64,000 nucleotides of DNA from Paenibacillus sinopodophylli (GCF_005930355.1 NZ_VDBO01000018.1:1-64000); one strand, 5' to 3'; positions 38,114 to 47,066 are shown, counted from the first letter of the stretch. The notes: generated by a model not told the origin, from the sequence alone. Translations and numbers: made by a program.

Positions 38114-39151
38114 ATGAAATCTGTACAGTTACGTATGGCAGCAGCCTGCCTGCTATTGTTTGTCATTATGCTCGTTAGTGCCTGCTCTAATGCAGGAACT
38201 GCGAATCACTCAGCGGCGGAAGCACCCGCTGTGACTGATGCAGCACAGAATACGAGCGGAAACAGAGCGAATGAGAACGCGGGAGTTAGCAGTGTTTTTC
38301 CAAGAACGGTGAAGAGTGCTGACGGGAAAGATGTTACGATTGCCGAGCAACCGAAAAAAGTCGCCCTTGTGCACTGGGGACTAACGCAGGAGCTACTTGG
38401 CTTCGAGCTGCCGTCCATTGCGGTAACTCTTCCATTCACAGCGAAAAACTCTTTCCTTGATTCGGATGTGTACAAGCCTTACGTTGAGAAGTTTGATGAG
38501 GTGACGGTCGTAGGCGAGAATACGGCTGTTAACTTGGAAGCACTGCTGCAATATGAGCCGGATGTTATTCTGGCAGGTAGCGTCACGAATAAGGATATCG
38601 TTGATCAACTGTCGCAGATTGCTCCTACAGTATTGATTGATGAGGAGAAAACGAATGTGTGGTTGGAATGGCAAAGTGTCATTACGCAGTTCGGGGATAT
38701 TCTTGGGCAAGAGGCACTTGCTAAGCAGACAAACGATGATTTCACCGCTAAGGTAGAGGAAGCAAAAGCACAGATCGGCCAAGTAGAAGGAACGGTTGCA
38801 TATTTGCAGGTTAGAGACAAGAACATTTGGCTGCAGGGCACTACTTATGCAAGCGATTATTATGAGCCACTCGGCTTGAATGCTCCAGAAGAGGCGAAGG
38901 GCGATGGCATTGAGCTAACGCTTGAAGGGCTAAGTGTTATTAATCCGGATCACCTGTTTCTAGGTTATTTCAATTATAATGATAAATCGGTACCTGCTCT
39001 CTCTGACGAGTGGGAACAAAGCGAAGTATGGAAGAAGCTGAAGGCGGTACAGCAGAATCAAGTGTATGCGATTAATGGCGAGCTTGCCTATGGCTATGGC
39101 CCAATCAGTAAGCTTAATGGTCTGGAAGCGATTGTAAACGCATTGAAATAA
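38114..39151 (+). CDS. Iron-siderophore ABC transporter substrate-binding lipoprotein
   Basis: 345 residues. Lipoprotein signal with lipobox VSAC (Cys24) after a hydrophobic core, then a Ser/Ala/Asn-rich linker and a FecB/FhuD-type binding fold (about 60-345: KSADGKDVTIAEQPKKVALVHWG, EYPD-like YEPDVILAG, LSQIAPTVLID, NPDHLFLGYFN). It captures ferric siderophore outside the membrane. The start at 38114 has GAGGAGAAG upstream; the in-frame ATG at 38066 lies in the Fur box and would wrongly extend the signal peptide. No permease or ATPase is adjacent, so it must share those with another locus, perhaps the FecCD pair at 50454-52458. Confidence 0.93.
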   Translation: MKSVQLRMAAACLLLFVIMLVSACSNAGTANHSAAEAPAVTDAAQNTSGNRANENAGVSSVFPRTVKSADGKDVTIAEQPKKVALVHWGLTQELLGFELPSIAVTLPFTAKNSFLDSDVYKPYVEKFDEVTVVGENTAVNLEALLQYEPDVILAGSVTNKDIVDQLSQIAPTVLIDEEKTNVWLEWQSVITQFGDILGQEALAKQTNDDFTAKVEEAKAQIGQVEGTVAYLQVRDKNIWLQGTTYASDYYEPLGLNAPEEAKGDGIELTLEGLSVINPDHLFLGYFNYNDKSVPALSDEWEQSEVWKKLKAVQQNQVYAINGELAYGYGPISKLNGLEAIVNALK

Positions 39152-39184
39152 GAAATGGTATCCGATACAGGCATCGTTATCAAA

Positions 39185-39209
39185 AGAGGGGACACGTTCC
39201 CTTCTTTTT
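39185..39209 (+). terminator. Terminator of the siderophore lipoprotein gene
   Basis: AGAGGGGA/TCCCTTCT stem followed by TTTT. Confidence 0.7.
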
Positions 39210-39300
39210 CGCGTTTACGCTCAGGTAAGAATCGGTATTCACAAGTTAAAGCTTCGTTCTCGGAACGCTGATGTTTCTCTTATCTCGTCTGAGAATCGGA

Positions 39301-39306
39301 TATAAT
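39301..39306 (+). promoter_or_regulatory. -10 element of the GNAT gene
   Basis: TATAAT 36 bases before the ATG at 39342; the -35 is poor. Confidence 0.45.
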
Positions 39307-39341
39307 AGCAGCAGAGCTATTATTTCAGGAGGTTAATGATC

Positions 39342-39911
39342 ATGACTACATTCACGCGCACTGATTCAGTTGGTCGCCTACAACCAGATATCGAAATATT
39401 TCAAGCAAGGTTTGAAGACACGGAAGCCGTGCAGGGGCTGCTTATCCAAAAAGCAGAATGGCTAAGGAGCAGAGGGTCCCAGCAGTGGAGCGGGTTGCTG
39501 CAGGGAGAGGACTCTCACCAGACGTCGGAAGCCATTGGGCGCGGCGAGGTATACCTCTTCATGCAGGGCAGCATGCTGGCAGGAATCGTTATGCTTATGC
39601 AGAAGGCAAGTGCTTGGGACCTTGAGCTATGGGGAGATGAAGGGCATGCGTCGTCCGTTTATCTGCATCGATTGGCTATTAACCGTCAAGCAGCGGGCAA
39701 GAACTTAGGTGAAGCGATCGTGAGATGGGCGGCGTCAGGGATTTATTTTGAGGGGAAAGATCGTATTCGTCTCGACTGTATCGCGAGTAACGCGAAGCTG
39801 AACGCATTCTATCGCAGCTGCGGCTACGGCTATAAAGGCTCAGCTGTCCATGCAATGGGCGAATTCAGCAAATTCGAGAAGCTTTGTTCCACACAAGTGG
39901 AAGAGTCGTAA
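39342..39911 (+). CDS. GNAT-family N-acetyltransferase
   Basis: 189 residues. It carries the GNAT core: FQARFEDTEAVQGLL start, VYLHRLAINRQAAGKNLGEAIVRWA (acetyl-CoA loop), IRLDCIASNAKLNAFYRSCGYGYKG (the LDC-N-FY-GY strand typical of this acetyltransferase subgroup). The substrate is unknown. AGGAGG is 9 bases before the ATG at 39342, better than the ATG at 39336. It has its own TATAAT promoter. Confidence 0.92.
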   Translation: MTTFTRTDSVGRLQPDIEIFQARFEDTEAVQGLLIQKAEWLRSRGSQQWSGLLQGEDSHQTSEAIGRGEVYLFMQGSMLAGIVMLMQKASAWDLELWGDEGHASSVYLHRLAINRQAAGKNLGEAIVRWAASGIYFEGKDRIRLDCIASNAKLNAFYRSCGYGYKGSAVHAMGEFSKFEKLCSTQVEES

Positions 39912-39978
39912 TCCGTGCTGCTTAAAAACCCGAAGATAAGGGTACATATATAGTAAGAACGCTAGGGAGGTAGTATCG

Positions 39979-40101
39979 ATGAGAAAGAAAAATATGTTGA
40001 TTACTGCAATCGGAATGGGCGTAACTTATCTGATGAAAAACAAAGCCGCGCGCGATAAGCTGAAAAATGCCGTTCAATCGTTCACTCAAAAAAAACGCTA
40101 A
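39979..40101 (+). CDS. Small DUF3918-like protein
   Basis: 40 residues (MRKKNMLITAIGMGVTYLMK...), with GGGAGG 8 bases before the ATG. A short hydrophobic helix (about 5-20) is followed by a basic NKAARDKLKNAVQSF tail. It resembles the small DUF3918 proteins of Bacillus and Paenibacillus, of unknown function, perhaps membrane-associated. Confidence 0.75.
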   Translation: MRKKNMLITAIGMGVTYLMKNKAARDKLKNAVQSFTQKKR

Positions 40102-40175
40102 ACGAGAATAACTAGTTGAAGGCGCACTTTTGTGGTAAGATGACTAAGGACAATAGACCATACACAATCAGTAGG

Positions 40176-40213
40176 AGAAGTGGGGGACATGAACACCCTG
40201 CTTCTTTTATTTT
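40176..40213 (+). terminator. Terminator after the DUF3918-like gene
   Basis: AGAAG-t-GGGG and CCC-tg-CTTCTT stem followed by TTATTTT. Confidence 0.55.
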
Positions 40214-40255
40214 GATGAATATAGATGTGATAAATGGAAGCAAAGGGAGCTTATA

Positions 40256-40732
40256 ATGGCTACAATTAAAGCAAAACCTTTCGATTCAGACATGCAGGAG
40301 CTGCTTGGTGAGATTACGACGGCTTATCACGCACCTGAGCTTAGCAAACGGGACAGCTCCGAAATTCCGGAGCAGATCTATATGATTGAGGCAGAAGATG
40401 CGATGGCGGGCTATGGTGTCGTATGGGAATACGAAAATGGGAAACAACTGATAAAGAAGGCGGAAGCCGATTATTTCAGTGATGACGAGAAATATTTGCA
40501 GAAGGACTTCTATATCGATATTAAGAACAAGAGGGACTTCATCTTTATAGAGGCACTTGATGTATTGAAGGAGTTCGAGAGCAAAGGCTACGCCGCTGCT
40601 TTCATCAATTGGCTCAAAGCGAAATACCCGAATAAACGAATGTACGTCTATTCACTCGAGAAATCCAGAAACTTCTGGTTGAAGCAGGACTTTGAGATGC
40701 TGGGGAGCACCGTGTGGATGACTTATAATTAA
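40256..40732 (+). CDS. GNAT-family acetyltransferase
   Basis: 158 residues. A compact GNAT-like fold: IYMIEAEDAMAGYGVVWEYENGKQLIKKAEADYF, FIFIEALDVLKEFESKGYAAAFINWLKAKYP (loop with E-SKGYA in place of R-GxG) and VYSLEKSRNFWLKQDFEML. The acetyl-CoA loop is atypical. AAGGGAG lies 9 bases before the ATG. No clue to the substrate; the next gene is a DEAD-box helicase 58 bases on. Confidence 0.82.
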   Translation: MATIKAKPFDSDMQELLGEITTAYHAPELSKRDSSEIPEQIYMIEAEDAMAGYGVVWEYENGKQLIKKAEADYFSDDEKYLQKDFYIDIKNKRDFIFIEALDVLKEFESKGYAAAFINWLKAKYPNKRMYVYSLEKSRNFWLKQDFEMLGSTVWMTYN

Positions 40733-40790
40733 CCGTATAAATAAGCAGCTTGATTAATCATTTATGCTTTTTAAACATGAAGGAGACAAC

Positions 40791-41936
40791 ATGACTTTTA
40801 ACGATTTAATGCTTTCACCTGCGCTTCTTAAAGCGTTAGCCAAAGAGAACTATACCGAGCCTACACCGATTCAGGAGCAGGCCATTCCAGTCGTGCTGGC
40901 TGGTAGGGATCTATTCGGCTGTGCACAGACGGGGACAGGAAAGACCGCTGCATTCGCCTTGCCGATTGTTCAGCTTCTAAGCGAGCAGCAGGGCAAAGGT
41001 GGACGTGGACGCCGTACGCGTTCTTTGATTCTCACCCCTACGAGAGAGCTGGCTCTGCAGATTGATGATAACATCAAGGCATACGCCGCATTCACCGATA
41101 TTCGGTGCATCGCGATCGTTGGCGGCGTTTCACAGAAAGCACAGGAGCGTTCGCTTATGCAAGGCGCGGATATCATCATTGCTACGCCAGGCAGACTGAT
41201 CGATCTCGTCAATCAGAAGCTTGTGGATCTATCGGCTATTCAAATTCTAGTGCTTGATGAAGCAGATCGCATGCTGGACATGGGCTTTATTAATGACGTG
41301 AAGAAGATTATTGCCAAGATGCCTAGCAAAAAACAAACCTTATTCTTCTCCGCAACGATGCCTCCTGAGATTTCGAAGCTTGTCAAAACGCTGCTGGTTA
41401 ACCCAGCGAAGGTAGAAATTACGCCTGCGTCTTCGACGGTAGAACGTATTGAGCAATCCGTATATTTTGTTGAAAAATCAAGCAAGCAGGGCTTGTTGAA
41501 CGAGCTGCTGAAGGACAAAACAATCGTATCAGCGCTTGTATTCACTCGCACGAAGCATGGTGCAGACCGAGTAGTTCGCGGGCTGAACAAGGTCAACATT
41601 ACCGCTCAAGCCATTCACGGTAATAAATCTCAGAACGCACGCCAGAACGCGCTTGCCAGCTTCCGCAGCGGTGTTACGAGAGTGCTTGTCGCAACGGATA
41701 TTGCAGCGCGCGGAATCGATATCGATGAGCTGTCGCATGTCATCAACTTCAACCTGCCTAACATTCCGGAAACGTATGTGCACCGGATCGGCCGTACCGG
41801 CAGAGCGGGATTAAGTGGTATCGCGATCTCCTTCTGTGAGACCGAGGAACTGCCATATTTGAAGGATATTGAGAAGAAAACGAAAAAAATGATACCTGTA
41901 GCGATTGTACCATCAGAAAAGGTGCTGACTGTTTAA
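40791..41936 (+). CDS. DEAD-box RNA helicase (RhlE-like)
   Basis: 381 residues, the minimal two-RecA core without a long C-terminal extension. Motifs in order: Q motif PTPIQEQAIPVV, Walker A AQTGTGKT, PTRELALQ, TPGRL, DEAD, SAT, VFTRTKHGADRV, ATDIAARGIDI, HRIGRTGRAG. It unwinds RNA, typically for ribosome assembly or cold adaptation. AAGGAG before the ATG at 40791 decides the start; the ATG at 40764 lacks one. A small hypothetical gene follows after 53 bases, likely in the same operon. Confidence 0.96.
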   Translation: MTFNDLMLSPALLKALAKENYTEPTPIQEQAIPVVLAGRDLFGCAQTGTGKTAAFALPIVQLLSEQQGKGGRGRRTRSLILTPTRELALQIDDNIKAYAAFTDIRCIAIVGGVSQKAQERSLMQGADIIIATPGRLIDLVNQKLVDLSAIQILVLDEADRMLDMGFINDVKKIIAKMPSKKQTLFFSATMPPEISKLVKTLLVNPAKVEITPASSTVERIEQSVYFVEKSSKQGLLNELLKDKTIVSALVFTRTKHGADRVVRGLNKVNITAQAIHGNKSQNARQNALASFRSGVTRVLVATDIAARGIDIDELSHVINFNLPNIPETYVHRIGRTGRAGLSGIAISFCETEELPYLKDIEKKTKKMIPVAIVPSEKVLTV

Positions 41937-41989
41937 GGGAACAGCTATAGGCCATTTAGAATATATTATGATAATGAGGAGTTGATCAT

Positions 41990-42295
41990 TTGAGAAAGCA
42001 AAAGCCAATGTCATTTGAAGATCTACTGAAGGAATTGCAAGGTCAAAAGGATGTGCAGGAGGATCCGAGCCACGTTTCACTGGAAGCTTTGTTTCATGAT
42101 TCGTTCATGAGCAAGTATACTCGCTCGAATAGCTTCGCTGAGTTTTTGGAGAAGGGTAACTTTAAGGTACAGACGCGTGAGGACATTCTGGATATCCCAG
42201 ATGAGTTTTTCGATCGTCACGTAGCTAGAGATACGGATTTCGCGAACTGGCAGAAGATGCTGGATACAGCGACTAAAGAGTATGGCGGTAAGTAA
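41990..42295 (+). CDS. Hypothetical protein downstream of the DEAD-box helicase
   Basis: 101 residues, acidic and helical, soluble, starting RKQKPMSFEDLLKELQGQKDV. TTG start with GAGGAG 7 bases upstream. It contains no recognisable motif (segments FLEKGNFKVQTREDI, DFANWQKMLDTATKEY). Close behind the helicase gene and ended by a terminator, so it is probably the last gene of that transcript. Confidence 0.82.
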   Translation: MRKQKPMSFEDLLKELQGQKDVQEDPSHVSLEALFHDSFMSKYTRSNSFAEFLEKGNFKVQTREDILDIPDEFFDRHVARDTDFANWQKMLDTATKEYGGK

Positions 42296-42345
42296 TTTCG
42301 ATATGGAAGTCGGATGGACGATTTGCGCTTATTGAATCGTTTCAT

Positions 42346-42388
42346 AAGGTCAGAGCAGCCTTGGCAAAAGGCGGCTTTGGCCTTTTTG
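42346..42388 (+). terminator. Terminator of the helicase operon
   Basis: AAGGTCAGAGC-a-GCCTT pairs with AAGGC-g-GCTTTGGCCTT, followed by TTTTT. Confidence 0.85.
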
Positions 42389-42471
42389 CTGTTTCGTGGG
42401 TCGCTGCGCGTGTGTAAAGTAGTAGGACTACTTGCGTCTAGATCGACAGACGAAACACATAGGGGGCTATT

Positions 42472-43350
42472 ATGATGAATAGACGAGATAAAGCTTATAT
42501 ATGGCGGAGAATGGGGATATTACTCGTGCTGCTAGGCTGTGCGACGCTGATCGTATCCGCATCCAATCCCAACACGCCGGAAGGCTTTCTTATCATTGCG
42601 CATCGAGGAGCATCCGGGCATGAGCCGGAAAATACGATGGCCGCCTTCGAGGAGGCTGAGCGTCTTGGCTCGGATTTCATTGAGTTCGACGTGCAGTTCA
42701 GCAAGGATAAGGAGCTTGTCGTTATACACGACGATACGGTTGATCGGACGACCGATCATCAAGGTGACGTAGATGATTATACGCTGGACGAGCTGGAACG
42801 AATGGATGCGCCGGCTGGGAATGGCGAAAGCCAAGCGGAGAAGGAGAAGATTGTGTCCTTGGAGGAGGTTTTGGATCGTTTTGCCGGGAAAATGGCTATG
42901 TTGATTGAGATCAAGGATTCGAAGCGGTACCCAGGTATCGAGGAACAGGTGGCAGAGGTGGTGAATGAGTACGAGAGACGCTTGGATACGAGTGGGTTTG
43001 CAGGGCAGCGTGCGATGACTGGGGGAATGGAGCGGAAGAACAGCGCGGGTATCATCATTCAATCGTATGACTTCGAATCGACGCGGCTCATGCATAACCT
43101 GCTTCCGAATGTTCCCATTGCGGCACTCATTCATGAGGACAAGCATCCGCTCACGGATGCAACGCTGGATGCACTCGTTTCCTTCTCTGCGTACATCCAC
43201 TATCCGAAGGAGCTGCTCGACGAGCAGATTGTAGAGCGAATTCATGAACGAGGACGCAAGGTGATCGCATGGACGATCCAGAACGACGAGGATATGGTGA
43301 AAATGAAGAAGCTTGGAGTGGATGGGGTCATAACGGATTATCCGGGGTGA
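42472..43350 (+). CDS. Glycerophosphodiester phosphodiesterase
   Basis: 292 residues. An N-terminal hydrophobic segment (about 14-30, MGILLVLLGCATLIVSAS) acts as signal or anchor. The GDPD TIM barrel has the first His and Glu in IIAHRGASGHEPENT, the metal pair in FIEFDVQFSKD, and the second catalytic His in VVIHDDTVDRTT. It splits glycerophosphodiesters to glycerol-3-phosphate and an alcohol, probably outside the membrane. AGGGG precedes the double ATG (42472 or 42475). Confidence 0.94.
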   Translation: MMNRRDKAYIWRRMGILLVLLGCATLIVSASNPNTPEGFLIIAHRGASGHEPENTMAAFEEAERLGSDFIEFDVQFSKDKELVVIHDDTVDRTTDHQGDVDDYTLDELERMDAPAGNGESQAEKEKIVSLEEVLDRFAGKMAMLIEIKDSKRYPGIEEQVAEVVNEYERRLDTSGFAGQRAMTGGMERKNSAGIIIQSYDFESTRLMHNLLPNVPIAALIHEDKHPLTDATLDALVSFSAYIHYPKELLDEQIVERIHERGRKVIAWTIQNDEDMVKMKKLGVDGVITDYPG

Positions 43351-43400
43351 GTGGATAAATTGAGGGTATTTGTAACCTTGTGGATGTCGTATGAAACTTC

Positions 43401-43518
43401 GGGAACGTTTGGACTTCCGGCCGCTGTTGTCTACAGATTTCTTTTAGATACCACTGCTTGTGGTTGAAATCTGGAGACAAAGGCGAACGCTGACGCTCCT
43501 TCAGTTCCAAACATTCCC
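43401..43518. repeat. Long imperfect palindromic intergenic element
   Basis: Left arm GGGAACGTTTGGACTTCC..TTGTCTACAGATTTC and right arm GAAATCTGGAGACAA..AGTTCCAAACATTCCC are reverse complements with few mismatches, and a central CCAC-tgctt-GTGG closes the hairpin. The whole is about 118 bases. It has the look of a dispersed palindromic repeat (REP/MITE-like without a gene). I believe similar sequences occur in many Paenibacillus intergenic regions, but no second copy lies in this window. Confidence 0.75.
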
Positions 43519-43620
43519 TTCGTATCTACTCACGCTTGTTACATGATTCAATCATTTTATTTGGAGAGTTTCAAAAATATGGTACGATAATGTGGAAATC
43601 GTAATGAGAGGTGTTCGTTT

Positions 43621-43802
43621 ATGAGAATATTATTTGGCTCAGATGTGTTCAACGACTGTCTGGCCGATTCAGGCTATGAGACTGAATATGAGCAGGGGAT
43701 TGGGTTATTATTGAGATAGAGGATGGGCAGGTATCGGGGCTGCCGGAAGGCATGGATCTGAATCCATTTTATAAGGATTTGAAAGTAAGGATGGAATTGT
43801 GA
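43621..43802 (+). pseudogene. Small gene with a one-base frameshift
   Basis: Starting at the ATG at 43621 (GAGAGGTG upstream) it reads MRILFGSDVFNDCLADSGYETEYEQ, then goes out of frame at a GGGG run near 43696. Dropping one G restores DWVIIEIEDGQVSGLPEGMDLNPFYKDLKVRMEL to the TGA at 43800. The intended product is about 59 residues, of unknown function. The shift in a homopolymer could be a real mutation or a sequencing error. Confidence 0.7.
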
Positions 43803-43829
43803 AATTTCATGTACGGAGGAGATCTTCAT

Positions 43830-44348
43830 ATGATTATACAATGCACAAAGAAGCTGGCCGCAGAGCTTCAATCACCATTAACCGAGCTGCAGCCAAGCTT
43901 CGACAAGTCCATTTACGGCTGGCATGCTCATTTGTTTTTATACAAGCGTAAGAAATGCATGCTCATTATGAATAATGAAACGCGGTATAACTTTATTATT
44001 TATGGGCTAGTGAAGGCCGATTTCAAACGATTGAATGCTATTATTCTCGAGCATTTGCAAGATAATTTGCTTAGAGACGGAGCGAATCAAGCACTTATCG
44101 ATACATACCTTAGCGCGGCAGAAGGAATCAGTTATACGCCTACAAGCAATAGAAGCATTATAAGCCAAGTTAACGAAATGATTATGGTCGCGGGTGATGA
44201 GTTGGATCGCAATATGAACCTATTTAATGAACCTAAACCTGAGGAGGCCAATCGTTTTTTTAACCGATATGTCTTTCATCAATTGTCTAAGGCTTACTCA
44301 GGTGAGAAGATGCTCGATGCACTTGAAGAGCTGAAAGTTAGTAAGTAA
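43830..44348 (+). CDS. DUF6933-like hypothetical protein
   Basis: 172 residues, soluble, starting MIIQCTKKLAAELQSPL with the WHAHLFLYKRKKCMLIMNNETRY segment that I associate with DUF6933; function unknown. GGAGGAG is 8 bases before the ATG at 43830, so the ATG at 43809 is not used. The frameshifted small gene ends 27 bases upstream and may once have been its operon partner. Confidence 0.82.
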   Translation: MIIQCTKKLAAELQSPLTELQPSFDKSIYGWHAHLFLYKRKKCMLIMNNETRYNFIIYGLVKADFKRLNAIILEHLQDNLLRDGANQALIDTYLSAAEGISYTPTSNRSIISQVNEMIMVAGDELDRNMNLFNEPKPEEANRFFNRYVFHQLSKAYSGEKMLDALEELKVSK

Positions 44349-44375
44349 AATAGTGTTTTTTAGGTTACTCGCCTA

Positions 44376-45197
44376 TCAATGCTCTGACTTGTTCAACGTA
44401 CGAAAGCGAGCAGGAGCGATCCCATTCCATACGCGGAACATTTTGCCGAAATGAAACTCATCCGCAAATCCGCATGCATCCGCAATCACTTTCATCGGCT
44501 CATCCGTGAGCAGTAGCAGCGTCTTCGCTTGTTCATTCCGTACTTGATTCAAATAGGCCTTGGGCGAGATGCCGATATGCTTCATAAACATTTTGCGCAA
44601 TTGCGATATGGAGATGCCAAGGTCTTGCGCAAGCTCTTCCAGCCGTATGGGCTGATGATAGCCTGTTTCTATCCAGAGCCTTGCCTGTTGGAAGGCTTTC
44701 ATGGATGGATTGTGCGACGTATCTGTGTCCTTCATGAATGATATCAACCGAGAGAGCACATATTGGAACTCTGCTTGTCGCTCATGCGGATCAGGTCCCT
44801 GAATAGACCAGATACGGGCAAACTGCGATTCCAGCCAATCCGCTTGCTCAGGCGAGTATGTTCTGTAGAAAGGCACATCCAGCGAGTCAACAGGAACGGG
44901 CTTCATCCATTGCTCCTGGTCATAGGGAACATCGAGCACATCGAACAGCAGCATCCGAATACATAATGGCTTGTCCATAGAGGATGACATGGAGAGCGTA
45001 AAGCCATGCCTCAGATACAATAAATCCCCAGCCTTCACAGGTAGAGACACTTTTTCCTCCCCATAATGAAATACACCCTCGCCGCTTTGAATCCAGTAGA
45101 GAGAATGGACATCCGTCGTATTCCGTATATCGTTCCAGCCTGGCACAGGCAGCTTCTCATAAGATAGCCGATGATGGTAAATACGGTGGTTAGTCAA
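44376..45197 (-). CDS. AraC-family regulator of the GH2 gene
   Basis: 273 residues. Cupin domain (about 20-140: LYWIQSGEGVFHYGEEKVSLPVKAGDLLYLRHGFTLSM) and C-terminal AraC HTH pair (about 175-265: IRLEELAQDLGISISQLRKMFMKHIGISPKAYLNQVRNEQAKTLL..MKVIADACGFADEFHFGKMFRVWNGIAPARF). The only plausible start is a TTG at 45197 with a weak site. It is divergent from the GH2 glycosidase (119 bases apart), so it most likely senses a sugar and activates that gene. Confidence 0.9.
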   Translation of the reverse strand: MTNHRIYHHRLSYEKLPVPGWNDIRNTTDVHSLYWIQSGEGVFHYGEEKVSLPVKAGDLLYLRHGFTLSMSSSMDKPLCIRMLLFDVLDVPYDQEQWMKPVPVDSLDVPFYRTYSPEQADWLESQFARIWSIQGPDPHERQAEFQYVLSRLISFMKDTDTSHNPSMKAFQQARLWIETGYHQPIRLEELAQDLGISISQLRKMFMKHIGISPKAYLNQVRNEQAKTLLLLTDEPMKVIADACGFADEFHFGKMFRVWNGIAPARFRTLNKSEH

Positions 45198-45316
45198 GAC
45201 AGTTAATCACCAGCCTTGTAGCGATTTTGACAAAGAGTGTGCAGGTTTATCCATGTTATACGCTTCTTCCTTTATGATACGCTTTACGAAGCACATAGGA
45301 AAGGGGCTCGTTTCAT

Positions 45317-47023
45317 ATGATACGGACATTTCAGCAGCATATCCTGCGCCCTACAAGGCTATTGGATGGATTATGGGATTTCATAACGGATTCAGGCGAT
45401 ATAGGCAAAAGTGAAGGATGGGCGTCCCAGTTTCCGGCGGGTTCCCGCAAGCAGGTCGTACCCTCGTGTTGGAACAATGAATTAGGGACTTATGATTATA
45501 TTGGTGCAGCTTGGTACCGTACTTATTTTGACAATGTGCAGGAAACGAATATTCGGTTGGTGTTTGAGGGTATTCTCCACCATGCCGATGTGTACGTGGA
45601 CGGTCAGCATGTGGGCTATCATTTTGGCGGATTTACGCCATTCTCTGTCATCCTGCCCAAGCTCGCTCACGGCAAGCATGAGCTCGTTATTCGCGTGGAT
45701 AATACGGTGGATTGGCAAACCTTGCCGACGGACATAGCAGATTGGCACTCCTATGGGGGAATTATGCGATCTGTAGAGCTGCAGGAGCTGCCCGATGTGT
45801 ATATTGAATCGATAAAAATCGACTATCAGTTAAAGGGTAATTCCGCTGATATTCAGCTGCACGTTGAGTTAAAGTCGCTTAGCAAGGAAGCTTGCAAAGT
45901 TGATGTGAGTGCAAGAACGGAGGGACTTTCGCTTTCTGCCTCTCAAGTGGAAGTGGCTGCTAATCAAGCTGTGAGCTTGACGCTTCAGGGCAGCCTTGAG
46001 CAGGTACGTAGATGGGACGTGAAGGAGCCTGCACTATATACGTTCACGGTTCAAGCGGGGGAAGATGATCTCGTTGATCGGACAGGATTCCGCAGCGTTG
46101 AAGTGCAGGGCAGTGACATTTTGCTAAATGGTCGAAAGCTATATCTTCAAGGCGTGAATCGGCACGAGGAGCATCCGGAATGGGGCTTTGCTTTCCCACC
46201 TAAGCTGATGCTGAAGGATCTTGATATTTTGGCCGATATGGGCTGTAATATGGTACGTGGATCTCACTATCCGCAGAGCCAGTTCTGGATCGACTTGCTT
46301 GATGAGCATGGCATGCTGCTGTGGAGCGAGATTCCGATGTGGGGCTGCTTCATGAGCGTGGATACGCTGGCAAGTCCGATATTCAGGGAGCGTGGCGTCA
46401 ACATGCTGGATGAAATGATTACCCGTGATTATCATCATCCGTCGATCATTTTCTGGGGGGCGCACAACGAGATTGATACGCGGACGGAGGAAGCACTCGA
46501 ACTAACCGAAACTTTTGTTGGCAAAATCCGCAGCATGGACAGCAGCAGACTCGTCACCTACGCGACGATGCATCCGGAGGAGGATATTGTATTATCCCAG
46601 TTCGACGTCATTGGGATTAACAAATATTACGGCTGGTATGAAGGCAGTGTCGACGGATTCAGCAGCATGCTGAACAACTACTACAGCAATGCCGAGAAGC
46701 AAGGCGCAGGCGGCAAGCCTGTCATCATGAGCGAGTTCGGCGCAGCGGGCATATTCGGTGATGCGGGCTGGGAGCCGCGTTTGTTCAGTGAAGACTACCA
46801 GGCCGATACGGTGACGCGTGCACTCAAAATATTCCGTGACGATCCGCGCATTGCAGGCACGCTCATCTGGCACTTCGCCGATATTCGCGTCGATGTGCGC
46901 AGCGACAGGCCATATTTCCGTGATCGCGCGCGAAGCTTTAATAACAAGGGATTGCTGAACGAGTATCGCAAGCCGAAGCTGGCTTATCGGTTAGTGAAGG
47001 AGATTTATCGATCGGAGCGGTAA
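45317..47023 (+). CDS. Glycoside hydrolase family 2 (beta-glucuronidase/galactosidase-like)
   Basis: 568 residues, no signal peptide. Jelly-roll sugar-binding domain (about 1-165, with WYRTYFDNV and YVDGQHVGYHFGGFTPF), Ig-like domain (about 170-260), and TIM barrel (about 265-565) with GVNRHEEHPEWG, MVRGSHYPQ, the acid/base E385 in FWGAHNEID and the nucleophile E473 in IMSEFGA. The layout and the HNEI/SEFGA motifs are closest to beta-glucuronidases of the UidA type, but the substrate (glucuronide, galactoside, other) is not certain. AAGGGG before the ATG. Probably controlled by the divergent AraC regulator; acts in the cytoplasm on imported oligosaccharides, though no sugar transporter is adjacent. 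Confidence 0.92.
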   Translation: MIRTFQQHILRPTRLLDGLWDFITDSGDIGKSEGWASQFPAGSRKQVVPSCWNNELGTYDYIGAAWYRTYFDNVQETNIRLVFEGILHHADVYVDGQHVGYHFGGFTPFSVILPKLAHGKHELVIRVDNTVDWQTLPTDIADWHSYGGIMRSVELQELPDVYIESIKIDYQLKGNSADIQLHVELKSLSKEACKVDVSARTEGLSLSASQVEVAANQAVSLTLQGSLEQVRRWDVKEPALYTFTVQAGEDDLVDRTGFRSVEVQGSDILLNGRKLYLQGVNRHEEHPEWGFAFPPKLMLKDLDILADMGCNMVRGSHYPQSQFWIDLLDEHGMLLWSEIPMWGCFMSVDTLASPIFRERGVNMLDEMITRDYHHPSIIFWGAHNEIDTRTEEALELTETFVGKIRSMDSSRLVTYATMHPEEDIVLSQFDVIGINKYYGWYEGSVDGFSSMLNNYYSNAEKQGAGGKPVIMSEFGAAGIFGDAGWEPRLFSEDYQADTVTRALKIFRDDPRIAGTLIWHFADIRVDVRSDRPYFRDRARSFNNKGLLNEYRKPKLAYRLVKEIYRSER

Positions 47024-47034
47024 GCGTAAGAGAC

Positions 47035-47066
47035 GGGACTCATTCTATCGGAATGGGTCCCTTTTT
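47035..47066. terminator. Terminator between GH2 and azlD
   Basis: GGGACTCATT/AATGGGTCCC with a 7-base loop and a TTTTT run on the plus strand. Confidence 0.88.

Noticed and set aside
42532-43245. 237-codon minus-strand frame
   Set aside because: Lies wholly opposite the well-supported GDPD gene and shows no motif.
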